Shown here in pieces: positions 34,378 through 42,301 of a stretch of 64,000 nucleotides of DNA (its first letter is position 1; every line of letters starts with the position of its first letter). Position numbers and translations under genes: made by a program. The DNA comes from Pseudonocardia sp. N23. GTDB lineage: Bacteria > Actinomycetota > Actinomycetes > Mycobacteriales > Pseudonocardiaceae. The notes under the pieces are model-generated. The model did not search any database. It saw only the letters and a list, made by a program, of their open reading frames with translations, and was not told where the DNA came from. Where the stretch lies: contig NZ_BEGX01000071.1 of the NCBI RefSeq assembly GCF_002583555.1, positions 62,001-126,000 of the forward strand, read 5' to 3'.

Positions 34378-35715
34378 CTGGTCGTCGCCGCTCCCGCCTC
34401 GGGCAGCGGCAAGACCACCGTCGCGACCGGCATCATGGCCGCGCTGTCCCGGCGGGGGACCGCGGTCGCGCCGTTCAAGATCGGCCCCGACTACATCGAC
34501 CCCGGCTACCACACGCTCGCCGCGGGCCGGCCCGGTCGCAACCTCGACCCGGTGCTGGTCGGCGAGGACCGCATCGCGCCGCTGCTCCGGCACGGATCCG
34601 TGGGTGCGGAGATCGCCGTCGTCGAGGGCGTGATGGGGCTGTTCGACGGCCGGGCCGACGACGGGCTCGGCTCCACCGCTCACGTCGCAAGGCTGCTGGG
34701 GGCGCCGGTGGTGCTGGTCGTCGACGCGAAGGGGCAGTCGCGGAGCCTGGCTGCCCTGCTGCACGGGTTCCGCTCGTTCGACCCCGGCGACGGGCCGGTC
34801 GACATCGCGGGCGTGATGCTCAACCGGGTCGGCAGCCCGCGGCACGAGGCGATCCTGCGCGCAGCCGCCGCCGAGGTCGGGCTCCCGGTCCTCGGAGCGC
34901 TCCCGCGCCACGACGGGCTGGCCGTCCCCTCACGGCACCTCGGCCTCGTGACGGCGGCCGAGCACGGCGCCGCGGCGCACACGGCCGTCGACGCGATGGC
35001 CTCGCTCGTGGCCTCGCACGTGGACCTCGACGCCGTCGCGGCGCTCGCCCGGCCGGTCACGTCCGGACCGGTGTGGGACCCGCAGGTCGCCCCGCCGGTC
35101 ACCGCTGGCCCCGTCGCCCGTCCCGTCGTCGGCGTCGCCGGCGGGGACGCGTTCACCTTCGGCTACGCCGAGCACACCGAGCTGTTGACCGCCGCCGGTG
35201 CGGAGGTGGTGGTCGTGGACCCGTTGCGGGACAAGAAGCTTCCCGACGACTGCGCCGCGCTTGTCCTGGGCGGCGGCTTCCCGGAGGAGCATGTCGCGGC
35301 GCTGGCCGACAATGCCCCACTCCGTGCCGCCGTCGCCGGGCTCGCAGCGTCCGGTGCACCGGTGCTCGCCGAGTGCGGCGGGCTGCTCTACCTCTGTGCC
35401 GATCTCGACGGGGCCCCGATGTGCGAGGTGCTGCCGGCGTCGGCGTCGATGACCGGGCGGCTCACCCTCGGCTACCGCGCCGCGGTCTCGCTGTCGGCGA
35501 CGCCCTGGCGTGCGGCGGGCACACGGGTCACCGGCCACGAGTTCCACCACTGCGCCGTCACGCCCCGGGCCGGGGTCGAGCCCGCGTGGGGGTGGCGGGG
35601 CGCCGGCCCCGAGGGGTTCGTCGCGGGTTCGGTGCACGCGTCGTTCCTGCACACCCACCCCGCGGGCGACCCGGACGCCGTCGCCGCGTTCGTCGCCGCG
35701 GCGGCCGCTCGCTGA
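34366..35715 (+). CDS. cobB: Cobyrinate/hydrogenobyrinate a,c-diamide synthase
   Basis: CobB amidates carboxylates a and c using glutamine. The 449-residue protein has the P-loop PASGSGKTTV (10-19), KIGPDYIDPGYHTLAAGRPGRNLD, GVMGLFDG, and a C-terminal glutaminase with LAECGGLLYL (nucleophile Cys337) and GHEFHHCAVTP. ATG 34366 begins the second copy of a 14-bp duplication; the original overlap with cobO appears to have been at 34352. It overlaps the next gene by one base (TGATG). Confidence 0.95.
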   Translation: MVNALVVAAPASGSGKTTVATGIMAALSRRGTAVAPFKIGPDYIDPGYHTLAAGRPGRNLDPVLVGEDRIAPLLRHGSVGAEIAVVEGVMGLFDGRADDGLGSTAHVARLLGAPVVLVVDAKGQSRSLAALLHGFRSFDPGDGPVDIAGVMLNRVGSPRHEAILRAAAAEVGLPVLGALPRHDGLAVPSRHLGLVTAAEHGAAAHTAVDAMASLVASHVDLDAVAALARPVTSGPVWDPQVAPPVTAGPVARPVVGVAGGDAFTFGYAEHTELLTAAGAEVVVVDPLRDKKLPDDCAALVLGGGFPEEHVAALADNAPLRAAVAGLAASGAPVLAECGGLLYLCADLDGAPMCEVLPASASMTGRLTLGYRAAVSLSATPWRAAGTRVTGHEFHHCAVTPRAGVEPAWGWRGAGPEGFVAGSVHASFLHTHPAGDPDAVAAFVAAAAAR

Positions 35716-35759
35716 TGCCGGCGGTGGGGATGCCGGCGGTGGGGATGCCGGCCGTCGGG
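35715..35759 (+). repeat. Three 15-bp repeats each carrying an in-frame ATG
   Basis: ATGCCGGCGGTGGGG occurs twice perfectly, then once as ATGCCGGCCGTCGGG, forming the N-terminus of the CobE-like gene. Confidence 0.92.
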
Positions 35760-36152
35760 CTGCTCGTCGTGGGGCTGGGGGCGTCGCGCGGCGTCACGGC
35801 CGCGGCTGTCGCGGACCTGGTCGCGCGGGTGCTCGGCGGGGCCGGTGACGTCGCTGCCCATGCGAGCATCGACCGCCGCGCCGACGAGCCCGGCCTGCTC
35901 GCCGCCATCGCCCCGGCGCCCCTGCGCACCTACCCCGCGGCCGCGCTGGACGCGGTCGCGGTCCCGAGCCCGAGTGACCGCACCCGGGAGTCGGTCGGCG
36001 CGGGCAGCGTCGCCGAGGCCGCAGCCCTGCTCGCCGCGACCGAGCTGGCGGGGCCGGGCGACGAGGTGGTGCTGCGCGTGGCCAAGACGAGGGGGGAGCG
36101 GTGCACCGCCGCGGTCGCGGAAGTCCGGCCCCGCCGCCCCACGCCCGGCTGA
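35715..36152 (+). CDS. CobE / CbiG C-terminal-like cobalamin biosynthesis protein
   Basis: The core LLVVGLGASRGVTAAAVADLVARVL, THE-like ASIDRRADEPGLL, VPSPSDRTRESVGAGSVAEAAALLA and VLRVAKTRGERCTAAVAEVRP matches the CbiG C-terminal/CobE family, a small protein of the cobalamin pathway with poorly defined role. The first 15 residues are three MPAVG repeats encoded by 15-bp units (35715-35759), so three in-frame ATGs are each followed by a GGTGGGG that can serve the next. Which one is used is unclear. It is 145 residues from the first. Confidence 0.82.
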   Translation: MPAVGMPAVGMPAVGLLVVGLGASRGVTAAAVADLVARVLGGAGDVAAHASIDRRADEPGLLAAIAPAPLRTYPAAALDAVAVPSPSDRTRESVGAGSVAEAAALLAATELAGPGDEVVLRVAKTRGERCTAAVAEVRPRRPTPG

Positions 36153-36161
36153 CCCGACCTG

Positions 36162-36435
36162 CGCGAACGGCCGTTCGTGAAATCGGCCTCGGGCGGCAGC
36201 AGCGTCGGATCACCGCGCGCGGATCGCGCGTCCTCTACCCGGGATGCCTGACCGAGGTCCCCGCACAACTGCAGGAACGGCACTCTCCCACAACCGAGTG
36301 GCAGGAAAGGGCCGTTCCTGCAATCGGGCCCGGGCGGCGTCCGCGCCGGTGTGCGGCGGGGCGCCGGTGTCATGCGTGGCGGGGCGGCCGTGTCATGCGT
36401 GGCGGGGCGGCGGTGTGATGCCCGGCGGAGGCGGC
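36162..36435. repeat. Repeat-rich 422-bp intergenic region between cobE-like and cobA
   Basis: The gap 36153-36574 has no convincing gene. It holds the 14-bp palindrome CGAACGGCCGTTCG (36162-36175); an ~11-bp inverted repeat (GCAGGAACGGC near 36270, GCCGTTCCTGC near 36319); the motif GGCCGTTCsTGmAATCGG seen near 36168 and again near 36317; and a 23-bp tandem repeat around TGTCATGCGTGGCGGGGCGG (36368, 36391, divergent third at 36414). Confidence 0.75.
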
Positions 36436-36574
36436 CGGGAGGGGCAGCACCGGCGGTTATGCTCGGCCGTCGACCGGACGGCAGCGGCGTACCCCGGCGA
36501 CGGGGCGCCGCAGGCGCCGCGCATCCCGCGGCGGTCCCGGCGACCACCATCGACAGCACGGCGGAGGAACACGC

Positions 36575-37786
36575 GTGGGTGAGGAGCACTACCTGGTCGG
36601 CCTCGACCTCGTCGGGCGGCGGGTCGTGGTGGTCGGGGGCGGGCAGGTCGCACAGCGCAGGCTGCCGCGGCTGATCGCCTCGGGCGCGGTGATCGAGGTG
36701 GTGTCCCCGCAGGTCACCCCGGCGGTCGAGGGCATGGCGTCGGCGGGCGAGATCACCTGGACCGTGCGGGCCTGGGCTGACGGCGACCTCGACGGCGCCT
36801 GGTACGCCGTCGCCTGCACCGACGACACCGCGGTGAACGTCGCCGTCGGCGACGAGGCCCGGCGCCGCCGGGTCTTCTGCGTCCGCGCCGACGACGGCGC
36901 CGCCGGGTCCGCGGTCACCCCGGCGTCCGGCGACCACGACGGCATGACGATCGGCGTCCTCGCGGGCGGGCGGCACCGCCGGTCCGCGGCGGTACGGACG
37001 GCGCTGGTCGAGGCGTTGCAGGCCGGTGTCGTCGACGACTCGGCCGAGCCCGTGCTGGCCGGTGTCGCGCTGGTCGGCGGAGGCCCGGGCGACCCGGAGC
37101 TGATCACGGTCCGCGGGCGGCGGCTGCTGGCCCGCGCCGACGTCGTGGTCGCCGACCGGCTCGGCCCCCGCGACCTGATCGACGACCTGGCACCGCACGT
37201 CGAGGTCATCGACGCCTCGAAGATCCCCTACGGCCGCGCGATGGCCCAGCAGAAGATCAACGAGCTGCTGGTCGAGCACGCGAAGGCGGGCCGCTTCGTG
37301 GTGCGGCTCAAGGGCGGCGACCCGTTCGTCTACGGCCGCGGGTACGAGGAGGTCCAAGCCTGCACGGCGGCCGGGGTCCCGGTCACGGTCGTCCCGGGGA
37401 TCACGAGCGCGTTCGCCGCGCCCGCGGCGGCCGGGGTGCCGGTGAGCCACCGCGGGGTCGCGCACGAGATCGTCGTCGTCTCGGGGCACGTCGCCCCCGG
37501 CGACCCGCGCAGCCTCACCGACTGGGAGGCGCTCGGCCGGATGCGCGGCACGATCGTGCTGATGATGGCCGTCGAGAGGATCGGTCTGTTCGCCGATGCG
37601 CTGGTCACCCACGGCCGGCCCGCCGACACCCCCGTCGCGGTGATCCAGGACGGCACGACGCGCATCCAGCGGTCGCTGCGCAGCACGTTGCGCGACGTCG
37701 CCGCCGACATCCGCGAGCAGGAGATCAGCCCGCCGGCGATCGTCGTGGTCGGCCCGGTCGCGGGACTCTCTCCCGACGGCTCCTGA
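36575..37786 (+). CDS. cobA: Fused precorrin-2 dehydrogenase / uroporphyrinogen-III C-methyltransferase (CysG-type)
   Basis: Residues ~1-150 form a siroheme-synthase NAD domain (VVVVGGGQVAQRRLPRLIASGA; CVRADDGAAGSA). Residues ~160-403 are SUMT: GVALVGGGPGDPELITVRGRRLLARADVVVADRLGPRDLI, KIPYGRAMAQQKINELLVEHA and LKGGDPFVYGRGYEE. SUMT makes precorrin-2, the branch point to cobalamin and siroheme. The protein has 403 residues. GTG 36575 has GGAGGAA upstream. The gene could equally be named cysG. Confidence 0.92.
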   Translation: MGEEHYLVGLDLVGRRVVVVGGGQVAQRRLPRLIASGAVIEVVSPQVTPAVEGMASAGEITWTVRAWADGDLDGAWYAVACTDDTAVNVAVGDEARRRRVFCVRADDGAAGSAVTPASGDHDGMTIGVLAGGRHRRSAAVRTALVEALQAGVVDDSAEPVLAGVALVGGGPGDPELITVRGRRLLARADVVVADRLGPRDLIDDLAPHVEVIDASKIPYGRAMAQQKINELLVEHAKAGRFVVRLKGGDPFVYGRGYEEVQACTAAGVPVTVVPGITSAFAAPAAAGVPVSHRGVAHEIVVVSGHVAPGDPRSLTDWEALGRMRGTIVLMMAVERIGLFADALVTHGRPADTPVAVIQDGTTRIQRSLRSTLRDVAADIREQEISPPAIVVVGPVAGLSPDGS

Positions 37787-37795
37787 CCGGCTCCC

Positions 37796-38383
37796 GTGGA
37801 CGGCCCGGTCCCCGTCGACGGCGGGATGCTCCACCTGGTGCGGCACGGCGAGAGCACCTGGAACGTCGCCGGGCTGCTGCAGGGCTGCACCCCGCACGTG
37901 CCACTGACCACCCGTGGCGCGGCCCAGGCACGGGCGGCGGCCGATGCGCTGGCCGACCGCCCCGTCGCCGCGGTCGTGTCGAGCGACCAGCGCCGGGCTG
38001 CCGACACCGCCGCCGTCGTCGCCGCCCGCCTGGGCCTGCCCGTCGTCACGACGCCGGCGCTGCGCGAGCAGTGCCACGGCGCGTGGGAGGGTCGTCCCGC
38101 GGTGGGCCGGGCGGCAGCCCTCGCGTGCGCCGGTCCCGGCTGGGCGCCGGCCGGCGGTGAGTCGGGGGAGGCGCTGGCACGGCGCGTCGCGACGTTCCTC
38201 GCAGGCCTCGGGGCCGGGGAGACGGTCGTCGTCTCGCACGGCGAGACGTTGCGCACCGCGCTCGTGCTGCTCACCGGCGCCGCCGCGGGCGTCCCGGCCA
38301 ACGGGTCCGTGACCAGCCTCGTCGCCGGTCCGGGCGGGCGCTGGCAGGTCGTCGGTCCCGTGTCCGCGGGACGGTTCGCTTGA
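37796..38383 (+). CDS. Histidine phosphatase family protein (CobC-like)
   Basis: The phosphoglycerate-mutase fold has LVRHGESTWN (14-23), TTRGAAQARAAADAL, VVSSDQRRAADTA, LREQCHGAWEGR and a second catalytic His in VVVSHGETLRTAL. In this position, between cobA and the riboswitch, the likely role is alpha-ribazole phosphatase (CobC), but the family is broad. It is 195 residues with a GTG start 9 bases after the cobA stop. Confidence 0.82.
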   Translation: MDGPVPVDGGMLHLVRHGESTWNVAGLLQGCTPHVPLTTRGAAQARAAADALADRPVAAVVSSDQRRAADTAAVVAARLGLPVVTTPALREQCHGAWEGRPAVGRAAALACAGPGWAPAGGESGEALARRVATFLAGLGAGETVVVSHGETLRTALVLLTGAAAGVPANGSVTSLVAGPGGRWQVVGPVSAGRFA

Positions 38384-38399
38384 CCGTGGTCGGTCCGCT

Positions 38400-38570
38400 G
38401 TGGTGCAGTCGTCGCCGACGGCAGTGGAGGAAGTCCGGTGCGAATCCGGCGCGGTCCCGCCACTGTCACCGGGGAGCACGTCCTCACCTTCAGGGCCATG
38501 TCCAGCGTCGGGCGATCAGGCCGGGAGAACGTGCGGTGATCCGGGAGCCAGGAGACTTCCTGCCGTCGTC
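38400..38570 (+). promoter_or_regulatory. Cobalamin riboswitch
   Basis: The conserved core GGAAGTCCGGTGCGAATCCG starts at 38429 and continues through GCGGTCCCGCCACTGT (to 38465). The B12 box AGCCAGGAGACTTCCTGCC is at 38546-38564. The 5' paired segment TGGTGCAGTCG is at 38401. This is the adenosylcobalamin-binding aptamer. It precedes the unknown gene at 38614 and the fused bluB-cobT gene and should repress them when cobalamin is abundant. A GAGGG/CCCTC hairpin (about 38586-38602) lies before the ribosome binding site GAGGAGG. Confidence 0.95.
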
Positions 38571-38613
38571 GACACCCCGACTTCGGAGGGCGAGGACCCT
38601 CGAGGAGGCGATC

Positions 38614-39096
38614 ATGGCCGGCGACGGTCAGGGCAGCACCGAGCACCCGCGGCGACGCCCGCACCCGCGTACCCCCTGCTCGCGATCGTTCAGCCGGGCG
38701 GTGTCCGCCGCCGGGCGGCTGCTCGTCGTCGGCTGCGCTGCGGCCACCGCCGATCCCGGCACCGACGGTCCGCCGCCGGTGCCGTCCGAGGTCGTCGACC
38801 GGATCGACCGGGCCGACGTCGTCTTCACCGTCGGTGAGGCCGAGCCGACCGTGTTGTTCTACGCCGAGGCGTGGCGCGTCGAGCTCCTCGACGGCGTCGC
38901 CGAGGCGGACGGCAGCCACCTCGCCGCCTGGTTCGCCGCACACCCGGGCGCGACCGCGGTACTCGTCGCCCCCGGCGACCCCGGACCGGTGACGACGGCC
39001 GCGAGGGCGCTGCTGCCCGAGCTGCGCATCGAACGCCTCGACGGCCCCGGCCTGTCCCCGCCGTGGCGCTACCCGCTGGGCTGGGCGTCGGAGTGA
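38614..39096 (+). CDS. Riboswitch-controlled unknown protein resembling half a tetrapyrrole methylase
   Basis: ATG 38614 has GAGGAGG 5 bases upstream. The 160-residue product has a ~30-residue Arg/Ser/Pro-rich leader. It then has RLLVVGC, RIDRADVVFTVG, VELLDGVAEADG, TAVLVAPGDPGPVTTAARALLPELRIERLDGPG. The order resembles the N-terminal subdomain of tetrapyrrole methylases (VVGxG, RADVV, SGDPG), but the C-terminal half is missing. A lipobox reading at LVVGC is less likely. Its stop overlaps the bluB-cobT start (GTGA). The role in cobalamin biology is inferred from position only. Confidence 0.65.
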   Translation: MAGDGQGSTEHPRRRPHPRTPCSRSFSRAVSAAGRLLVVGCAAATADPGTDGPPPVPSEVVDRIDRADVVFTVGEAEPTVLFYAEAWRVELLDGVAEADGSHLAAWFAAHPGATAVLVAPGDPGPVTTAARALLPELRIERLDGPGLSPPWRYPLGWASE

Positions 39097-40835
39097 GCGG
39101 GCACCCCACCGACGATCCCGAGGCCTTCCACCGGCTCGCCCGCGCCCGCCGTGACGTGCGCACCGGGTTCCGGGCCGACCTCGACATCGACGACGACGTC
39201 CTGCACCGCGTTCTCGCCTCCGCCCACACCGCGCCCAGCGTGGGGCACTCGCAGCCGTGGGACTTCGTCGTGCTGCGCGACCGTGGCGTCCGTGAGCGGG
39301 TCCGTGCCCTCGTGGACCGCCACCGCGCCGCCTACGCCGCGTCGCTGCCCCGGGCCCGCGCCGCGGCGTTCACCGGGCTGCGGGTCGAGGCGATCCTGGA
39401 GACGCCGGTCAACCTCGTCGTCACCAGCGACCCGACGCGCGGCGGCCGGCACACCCTCGGCCGCTGGGCCCAGCCCCGGATGGGGACGTTCTCCGCGGTC
39501 ACCGCGGTGCAGAACCTGTGGCTGGCCGCTCGCGCCGAGGGCCTGGGCGTCGGCTGGGTGAGCTTCTTCGACGACGACGGCGAACGCGAGCTCGCCACGC
39601 TGCTGGGGCTGCCCGCACACGTCGAGGTCGTCGCCTACCTGTGCGTCGGGCACGTCGACGCCTTCGCCGACGCGCCCGAGCTGGAGACGGCGGGGTGGTC
39701 GCGCCGGCGGCCGCTGCGCTGGGCCGTGCACCACGACGTCTACGGCCGCCGCGGGCTGCCCGGGGAGGAACCGATGGACCTGATCGACGAGACCGTCGCC
39801 GCGATCGCACCCGTGTCGGAGGCCGCGCGCGCGGCGGCGCGGGAGCGGCTCGACCGGATGACCAAGCCGCGGGGGTCGCTGGGGCGCGTCGAGGACGTCG
39901 CGGTCGCGCTGGCCGGTGTCGCCGACGCTTGCCCTCCGCCGCTGCCCGAGCCCGCCGTCGTCGCGGTCTTCGCGGGCGACCACGGCGTCCACGCCCGAGG
40001 GGTGACGCCGTGGCCGCAGGAGGTCACGGCGCAGATGGTGGCCAACTTCCTGGCCGGCGGCGCGGTCGTCAACGCGTTCGCCCGCCAGCTCGGCGCGGAG
40101 GTGTGCGTCGTCGACATCGGTGTCGCCGCCGACCTCGACCCGGTCCCGGGACTGTTGCCGCGCAAGGTGTCCCGCGGCACCGCCGACATGACGGCAGGGC
40201 CCGCGCTGACCCGGGAGCAGGCCCGTGCCGCGGTCGAGGTGGGCATCGAGACCGCCCGCGACCTCGTCGCCGCAGGCAACCGCTGCCTGCTCACCGGTGA
40301 CATGGGGATCGCCAACACGACAGCTGCCGCCGCGCTGATCTGCGCGTTCACCGGTGCCGGCCCGGACCTGGCCACGGGCCGCGGCACCGGCGTCGACGAC
40401 GACACCCTCGCCCGCAAGACCGCTGTCGTCCGGGCGGCCCTCGACCGCCACCGCCCCGACCCCGCCGACCCGCTCGGGGTGCTCGCGGCGTTCGGCGGCC
40501 TGGAGCACGCCGGGCTGGCCGGGCTCGTCATGGGCGCCGCGGCACTGCGTGTGCCGGTGCTGCTCGACGGGGTGTCCGGGGGTGCGGCCGCGCTGGCCGC
40601 CGCCGCGTTCGCGCCTGCGGCCGTCGGGTACTGCCTGGCCGGGCACCGCTCGGCCGAGCCCGGGCACACCCTCGCCCTCGACCATCTCGGGCTCGACCCG
40701 CTCCTCGACATGGGTATGCGGCTGGGCGAGGGCACCGGCGCGTTGCTGGCCCTGCCGGTCGCGCAGAGCGCCGCCCGGGCGCTGCACGACGTCGCGACCT
40801 TCGACTCGGCCGGGGTCGTCGACAAGGACGCCTAG
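39093..40835 (+). CDS. BluB-CobT fusion: dimethylbenzimidazole synthase plus NaMN:DMB phosphoribosyltransferase
   Basis: Residues 1-~222 are BluB, the nitroreductase-fold enzyme that cannibalises FMNH2 to make 5,6-dimethylbenzimidazole (TAPSVGHSQPWDFVV, LGRWAQPRMGTFSAVTAVQNLWLAARAEGLGVGWVSF). Residues 228-580 are CobT, which makes alpha-ribazole phosphate (RMTKPRGSLGRVEDVA, FAGDHGVHARGVTPWPQEVTAQMV, TGDMGIANTT, and RLGEGTGALLALP with the catalytic Glu). The two activities are consecutive steps. At the junction, ATG 39774 (Met228) has GGGGAGGAA just upstream, so CobT could also be made alone. Confidence 0.93.
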   Translation: MSGHPTDDPEAFHRLARARRDVRTGFRADLDIDDDVLHRVLASAHTAPSVGHSQPWDFVVLRDRGVRERVRALVDRHRAAYAASLPRARAAAFTGLRVEAILETPVNLVVTSDPTRGGRHTLGRWAQPRMGTFSAVTAVQNLWLAARAEGLGVGWVSFFDDDGERELATLLGLPAHVEVVAYLCVGHVDAFADAPELETAGWSRRRPLRWAVHHDVYGRRGLPGEEPMDLIDETVAAIAPVSEAARAAARERLDRMTKPRGSLGRVEDVAVALAGVADACPPPLPEPAVVAVFAGDHGVHARGVTPWPQEVTAQMVANFLAGGAVVNAFARQLGAEVCVVDIGVAADLDPVPGLLPRKVSRGTADMTAGPALTREQARAAVEVGIETARDLVAAGNRCLLTGDMGIANTTAAAALICAFTGAGPDLATGRGTGVDDDTLARKTAVVRAALDRHRPDPADPLGVLAAFGGLEHAGLAGLVMGAAALRVPVLLDGVSGGAAALAAAAFAPAAVGYCLAGHRSAEPGHTLALDHLGLDPLLDMGMRLGEGTGALLALPVAQSAARALHDVATFDSAGVVDKDA

Positions 40836-40851
40836 AACCTGCGACCCGGTC

Positions 40852-40891
40852 GTGAGAGGCGATCGTCGCCACAGCGACCATCGTCATTCAC
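40852..40891. repeat. 40-bp palindromic repeat, copy B
   Basis: The arms 40852-40871 and 40872-40891 match at 14 of 20; the left arm agrees with that of copy A at 16 of 20. It is preceded by GGTC, as in copies A and C. It lies between the convergent bluB-cobT and dinB genes and includes the dinB stop codon. Confidence 0.75.
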
Positions 40892-42255
40892 CGGGGCTGC
40901 CAGCTGGCCATCGGGTCGGCGCGGGTGAGGTCCGGGTCGTCGGCGGCGAAGGTGCGGGCGGCGCCCGGGCCGGTCGCTCGCGTCTCGAACCGGACGGTGA
41001 CCCGTCCGTGCCCGGCACCCTGCACCCAGCCGTGTCCGTGCTCGGGGTGGGCGACGTCGTCGCCCGCCCGCCACGGTGCCTCCGGCCCCGGTGGACGCAG
41101 CGGGCCCACCGGTTCCTCCGTCGCGACTGCCGGCGGCGGGGGTTCGGAGCCGGCGGCGACCGCGGTCCACCCGTCGGCCGAGGCGACCGCCTCGAACAGC
41201 GCGGGCGGCGGACTCTCGTCGAGACCCGACAGCGACACCCCGATGAGCCGCACCCCGCCCTCGCCGACGGCGGTGCGCGCCAGCCGCTGCGCCACCGCGG
41301 TGAGCGTGGCGAGGTCGGTGCTCGGGTAGGCCGTGGTCTCCGAGCGGCTGGTGGTGGAGAACTCGGCGTTGCGGGCCTTCACCGTGATGGTGCGGGCGGC
41401 GCGGCCCGAGGTGAGCAGCCGCCGGTGCGCGGCCTCGGCCATGCGCGCGACCGCGGCGTGCACGTCGACCATCGAGGTCAGGTCGACGTCGAACGTCGTC
41501 TCCGCGCTGACCTGCTTCGCCGCGCCCCGCGGCGCGACCGGGCGCTCGTCGATGCCGCGGGCCAGCCGGTGCAGCTCCGCGCCGACCGCCGAACCCAGCA
41601 CCCCGCCCACCTCGCGGGCGTCCATCTGCGCGAGCTGGCCGATCGTGGTCACCCCGAGCCGGCGCAGCGACTCCGCCGAGACCGGCCCGATGCCCCACAG
41701 CGCCCGCACCGGCAACGGGTCGAGCACCGCGTGCTCCTCGCCGGGATCGACGACGCGCAGCCCGTCGGGCTTGGCCAGCTCAGAGGCGATCTTGGCCAGC
41801 TGCTTGCCCGACCCGGCCCCCACCGACGCGGGCAGCCCCGTCCGCTCCCGCACCGCGGCCCGCAGCGCCACCCCGAACGCCGTGACCTCCGCGGCGGACG
41901 CGCCCGCGAGCTGCGGCGGCTCGAGGAACGCCTCGTCGAGCGAGACCGGCTCCAGCACCGGCGCCGCCTCGCCCAGCACCGTCATCACCACGGCGCTCAC
42001 CGCCTGGTAGAGCGCGAACCTGGGCGGCAGCACCGTGGCGTGCGGGCAGGCGCGGCGGGCCTGGGCCATCGGCATCGCCGACCTCGCCCCGAAGACCCGG
42101 GCCTGGTAGCTGGCGCCCGCGACGACCCCGCGCGGGCCCGCGCCGCCGACCAGCACCGGCCGGTCGGCCAGCGTGGGCCGGGTGAGCTGCTCGACCGACG
42201 CGTAGAAGGCGTCCATGTCCAGGTGCAGCACCCAGCGCCGTTGCGGACCCGTCAC
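40888..42255 (-). CDS. dinB: DNA polymerase IV (Y family)
   Basis: The translesion polymerase has HLDMDAFYASVE (11-22; Asp13, Asp15), SLDEAF (105-110; Asp107, Glu108), GAGSGKQLAKIASELAKPDGL and the helix-hairpin-helix WGIGPVSAESLRRLGVTTIGQLA. The little finger follows. A C-terminal extension (about 395-455; WRAGDDVAHPEHGHGWVQGAGHGRVTVRFETR) looks like the Tudor-like domain of UvrD/PcrA helicases, as in other actinobacterial DinB. I see no clear clamp-binding QxxLF at the end. It is 455 residues. Confidence 0.92.
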   Translation of the reverse strand: MTGPQRRWVLHLDMDAFYASVEQLTRPTLADRPVLVGGAGPRGVVAGASYQARVFGARSAMPMAQARRACPHATVLPPRFALYQAVSAVVMTVLGEAAPVLEPVSLDEAFLEPPQLAGASAAEVTAFGVALRAAVRERTGLPASVGAGSGKQLAKIASELAKPDGLRVVDPGEEHAVLDPLPVRALWGIGPVSAESLRRLGVTTIGQLAQMDAREVGGVLGSAVGAELHRLARGIDERPVAPRGAAKQVSAETTFDVDLTSMVDVHAAVARMAEAAHRRLLTSGRAARTITVKARNAEFSTTSRSETTAYPSTDLATLTAVAQRLARTAVGEGGVRLIGVSLSGLDESPPPALFEAVASADGWTAVAAGSEPPPPAVATEEPVGPLRPPGPEAPWRAGDDVAHPEHGHGWVQGAGHGRVTVRFETRATGPGAARTFAADDPDLTRADPMASWQPR

Positions 42256-42301
42256 CCGGTCATTCTGGCCCGGCGCACCGACGGTTCCCGACCGGTGGTG
42301 C

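Noticed and set aside
38614..39096. Lipoprotein reading of the riboswitch-controlled protein (LVVGC)
   Set aside because: The segment before the Cys is too short and too poorly hydrophobic, and the sequence after it follows a methylase-like order.
39774..40835. cobT annotated as a separate gene
   Set aside because: There is no stop between the BluB and CobT domains; the internal start is recorded only as a possible second product.
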